This document shows positions 61,001-61,901 of a stretch of DNA of 61,901 nucleotides, piece by piece. The notes beneath the pieces were generated by a model that searched no databases, was not told the origin of the DNA, and saw nothing but the letters and a program-made list of their open reading frames with translations. The stretch lies in the NCBI GenBank assembly GCA_964407165.1, contig CAYOUJ010000007.1, forward strand, positions 1 through 61,901, given 5' to 3'. A program made the translations under genes and the position numbers. Within the stretch, counting starts at the first letter, position 1; the number at the start of each line of letters is the position of its first letter. The DNA is from CAZPKH01 sp964407165. Its GTDB lineage: Bacteria; Bacteroidota; Bacteroidia; Bacteroidales; Muribaculaceae.

Positions 61001-61102
61001 TTGGCTGTCGCTCGCGGCGTAGGCAGTGTCGATGTGAGTGCGCTTAAAGCCGGTGTCTACATCGCCCGAGCCGGTAACATGACACTTAAATTAATGATTT
61101 AA
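58082..61102 (+). CDS. Large secreted GLUG-repeat protein with T9SS-like C-terminus
   Basis: A 1006-residue exported protein. Signal peptide about 1-24. Residues about 30-560 form a beta-rich region with no recognised domain, made of repeated units (for example VVELYDEDYEPVDTLSLP, GIVIYDASGRQVTTLAD). Residues about 560-800 hold a GLUG-motif beta-helix: GEGTPANPYRVSTAGQLAL, FRGILRGDGYCIKDLTL, KVGALAGAATGNSYVSGC, RLGGIVGMASNGTTISNC, TIGGIVGTGNGVIERC. The C-terminal 75 residues (ENVEITIYDLAGLAVARG, ALKAGVYIARAG) match the type-A T9SS sorting pattern. A TATTTTTG box is at 58041-58048. Probably a surface protein; function unknown. Confidence 0.82.
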   Translation: MDKVYKVLILLILAVATTANGVAASVSPPVTEVATGFHSMGLLDSDRNEKLPYTVTYDYYDNAHTIIKDALVNVFDSNAEQVGHVEIQMDESRRCTRVDVLPCLPRHFFRDDAASCALVVEVDYTNSLGTEVTCVRVYDIATASLLEEYNAKYVDYRPGDSPRLILRSTVEEEDEEGNLLDTLYEFIVLEPARGLALKPRFSWDPRVSTSLTKHSEEFGNVLMFTPRGGRAAFAIAHYEWPYIDPESEADYTRLPTPLEGNHFVVELYDEDYEPVDTLSLPVEQRSDYFYTKYALGGFLGGDDLCEDVYSDGYKLLITKNYSGYEEGDDTSYGIVIYDASGRQVTTLADEVTSWRELRPVRGERQVSFLKEYYRKTSEYLMVDLSTAEQVGCFPETLDGMTLGNCFDRWPTADGYRYLFDIETCTVDGNGTVTARMGWYDTDATPLRYDEFTLGEGFHTFTSNVEADCLSPFTFNTDAYFEYLGVATMTDTLGNIHTPLVLVNDRGDVLMQLDAPDFHSQILDYGMLNDSTLYACFDRDTTPLPYGQLVTVKLPLTTFEEGGEGTPANPYRVSTAGQLALAARYPDAAFRLVGDVDMSIAGDTWEPIPEFRGILRGDGYCIKDLTLRCSDTLAGLFANLDGASVTGVHLTDFNIFAPGARKVGALAGAATGNSYVSGCSAMCLDASAGVSATAGGLIGECSGKARVEACAAVGSINGGSRLGGIVGMASNGTTISNCHADMTLAEADTIGGIVGTGNGVIERCVAHGEIAGELQGGIVGCYTGEKDGAVHHNVTANGSVAGIVFKANALVDNYVQPEATQEWLQALGYQFGNHQLAPWAMWMERPRMHYEHVLLRSFGFTDSKLAVSGNEPFAVAVDFDDYAPEHISVRYSGPCEVTDTVVGNGYIIYTFSPLGNGTLTLQTFTVDGLHDECIVTVTDYVGLNNLQVANSLSYDGYAVTAAENVEITIYDLAGLAVARGVGSVDVSALKAGVYIARAGNMTLKLMI

Positions 61103-61115
61103 AGATATTTGCTAT

Positions 61116-61901
61116 ATGGAAAAGAAATATGTTTGCACAATGTGCGGAAGCCGCTTCGAAGAACCCATCAAGAACTGTCCGGCATGTGGCGGCAAGGTGG
61201 TCGACAGCGAGGTGACGCGTCTCAATGACCCCGACGACTTCGGCGACCGCACGCGTACGGTCGGGAGCGGGGCAGCGCCCTCGCGCCCCGATTGGAGCGG
61301 GGCAGCGCCCTCGCGCCCCGATTGGAGCGGGGCGGCGCCCTCGCGCCCCGCCGCTAAAGGCTCTCAGTCGAATACTCCTCTTGCCGGGGGGCGCGAGGGC
61401 GCTGCCCCCCTCCCTCCCTCTCCGCAGAAAGGCCCCTCCGTCGGCCTTATTATCGGCATCGCCGCATTCGTGGTGGTCTGCGCCATCTCGGGGATGTGGC
61501 TCTATAAGAGCCATGCCGACCGGGTGGCCCGCGAGCAGTTCGTCGCCGACTCCATAGAGCAGGCGCGCATCGACTCCATCAACTACGCCACCCGCATCGA
61601 CTCCCTCTACCACAACTTCACCACCCCCGACCTCCGCTTTGCCCAGGTCCGCGGCTGCGTCAAGCAAATCAAAATGACCGTCAAATATTCTGAATTCAAC
61701 TATGTTTCTCTCACCTTCACGTTAAAGTTCGACACATACGGTGTGCTTCAGTCAGTCAAACTTAATAAGGCTTTTTACAACAGCCCTAGGACTTGCAAGA
61801 AATTTTCTCGCAACAGCGCGGGCATGGTAACGAGGCTTTTTTTCGATTTCACCGAATATGAATACGAAACGGATAGTGAGGAATATACGTTTACATACGG
61901 T
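61116..61901 (+). CDS. Zinc-ribbon single-pass membrane protein, 3' end outside the window
   Basis: The frame is open from ATG 61116 to the last base, 262 codons. An N-terminal zinc ribbon has Cys7-x2-Cys10 and Cys21-x2-Cys24 (CTMCG, CPACGG), followed by a low-complexity linker (46-108), a membrane segment (109-129) and an extracytoplasmic part that starts with a helix (EQFVADSIEQARIDSINYAT) and turns beta-rich. The linker is three 10-residue repeats (SGAAPSRPDW twice, then SGAAPSRPAA), coded by tandem 30-bp units of the palindromic element, plus an inverted copy coding GGREGAAPL. It begins 13 bp after the secreted GLUG protein. Function unknown. Confidence 0.8.
   Translation, partial: MEKKYVCTMCGSRFEEPIKNCPACGGKVVDSEVTRLNDPDDFGDRTRTVGSGAAPSRPDWSGAAPSRPDWSGAAPSRPAAKGSQSNTPLAGGREGAAPLPPSPQKGPSVGLIIGIAAFVVVCAISGMWLYKSHADRVAREQFVADSIEQARIDSINYATRIDSLYHNFTTPDLRFAQVRGCVKQIKMTVKYSEFNYVSLTFTLKFDTYGVLQSVKLNKAFYNSPRTCKKFSRNSAGMVTRLFFDFTEYEYETDSEEYTFTYG
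61264..61350 (+). repeat. Three tandem 30-bp units of the GC-rich palindromic element, in frame
   Basis: Copies begin at 61264, 61294 and 61324, each with the 27-bp core followed by ATT or CCG. Copies 1 and 2 have one substitution against copy 3. They code the repeats of the linker. Confidence 0.88.
61386..61410 (-). repeat. Inverted partial copy of the palindromic element, in frame
   Basis: GGGGCGCGAGGGCGCTGCCCC on the plus strand is the complement of the core at 61264-61350, and is read in frame as GGREGAAPL. Confidence 0.75.

Noticed and set aside
61264..61350. CRISPR-like regular repeats
   Set aside because: The 30-bp units have no unique spacers and are translated in frame as part of a linker.

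Overview
The window looks like a chromosomal segment of a GC-rich member of the Bacteroidales, most likely of Muribaculaceae type (this family placement is inference). The grounds are the primary sigma factor of the short Bacteroidetes kind, Bacteroidetes promoters (TTG or TTTG, 19-20 nt, TAnnTTTG) in front of many genes, a fimbrillin / Mfa2-like / DUF3575 cluster, GldE, a speA-type arginine decarboxylase, and several secreted proteins with SBBP or GLUG repeats and sorting-like C-termini. About fifty protein genes, a partial tRNA-His, RNase P RNA and a SAM riboswitch can be supported.

Layout. 1-5.3 kb: tRNA-His, yraN, a LysE-type exporter, a GT4 glycosyltransferase, an AspT/YidE-type antiporter and rpoD. 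5.4-16.6 kb: a surface or fimbrial region read leftward, in transcription order a DUF3575/OmpA-like protein, an Mfa2-like anchor and two fimbrillin-like lipoproteins, then a block of ATPase, DEDDh exonuclease and HEAT-repeat alkylation-repair-like protein, then a third fimbrillin-like lipoprotein. Two of the three fimbrillin-like proteins carry a C-terminal beta-helix-like half. 16.7-25.1 kb, read leftward: serC-serA; coaX, an outer-membrane beta-barrel protein, lptC and a CNNM/CorC protein; gldE-dapB. 25.3-31.7 kb: a small barrel protein, an orphan histidine kinase, an omega-amidase, metX-hom, a DUF4491 protein and a 2-hydroxyacid dehydrogenase. 31.8-41 kb: a large secreted SBBP/GLUG protein, trkH, rnpB, speA and two tandem acyltransferase-3 genes, the second with a G6-tract frameshift. 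41.1-46.5 kb, read leftward: a membrane-anchored nitroreductase and an FMN-bind/4Fe-4S membrane protein, ppiD, and metK behind a SAM-I-like riboswitch. 46.9-61.9 kb: secreted endonuclease I, a small gene broken by a MITE, tyrS, uvrB, a YgiQ radical-SAM protein, a metal-chelate-binding lipoprotein, a histidine phosphatase, a secreted GLUG protein, and a zinc-ribbon membrane protein cut by the window end.

The metabolic genes fit together: serC/serA make serine, dapB lies in the aspartate family, hom and metX lead to O-acetylhomoserine, and metK uses the methionine under SAM control.

The most unusual content is between and inside the genes. (1) Nearly every intergenic gap is filled with a tandem array of a 7-9 bp word. 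Many arrays face an inverted copy and make long, near-perfect hairpins, some starting inside the stop codon of the gene before. (2) A 27-bp GC-rich palindromic element sits in frame inside three unrelated genes, in two different reading frames, much like the palindromic elements of Rickettsia. (3) A 185-bp MITE with a TTA duplication breaks a small gene in a way that can be undone exactly on paper. (4) A nested palindrome of about 190 bp lies between two fimbrillin genes.
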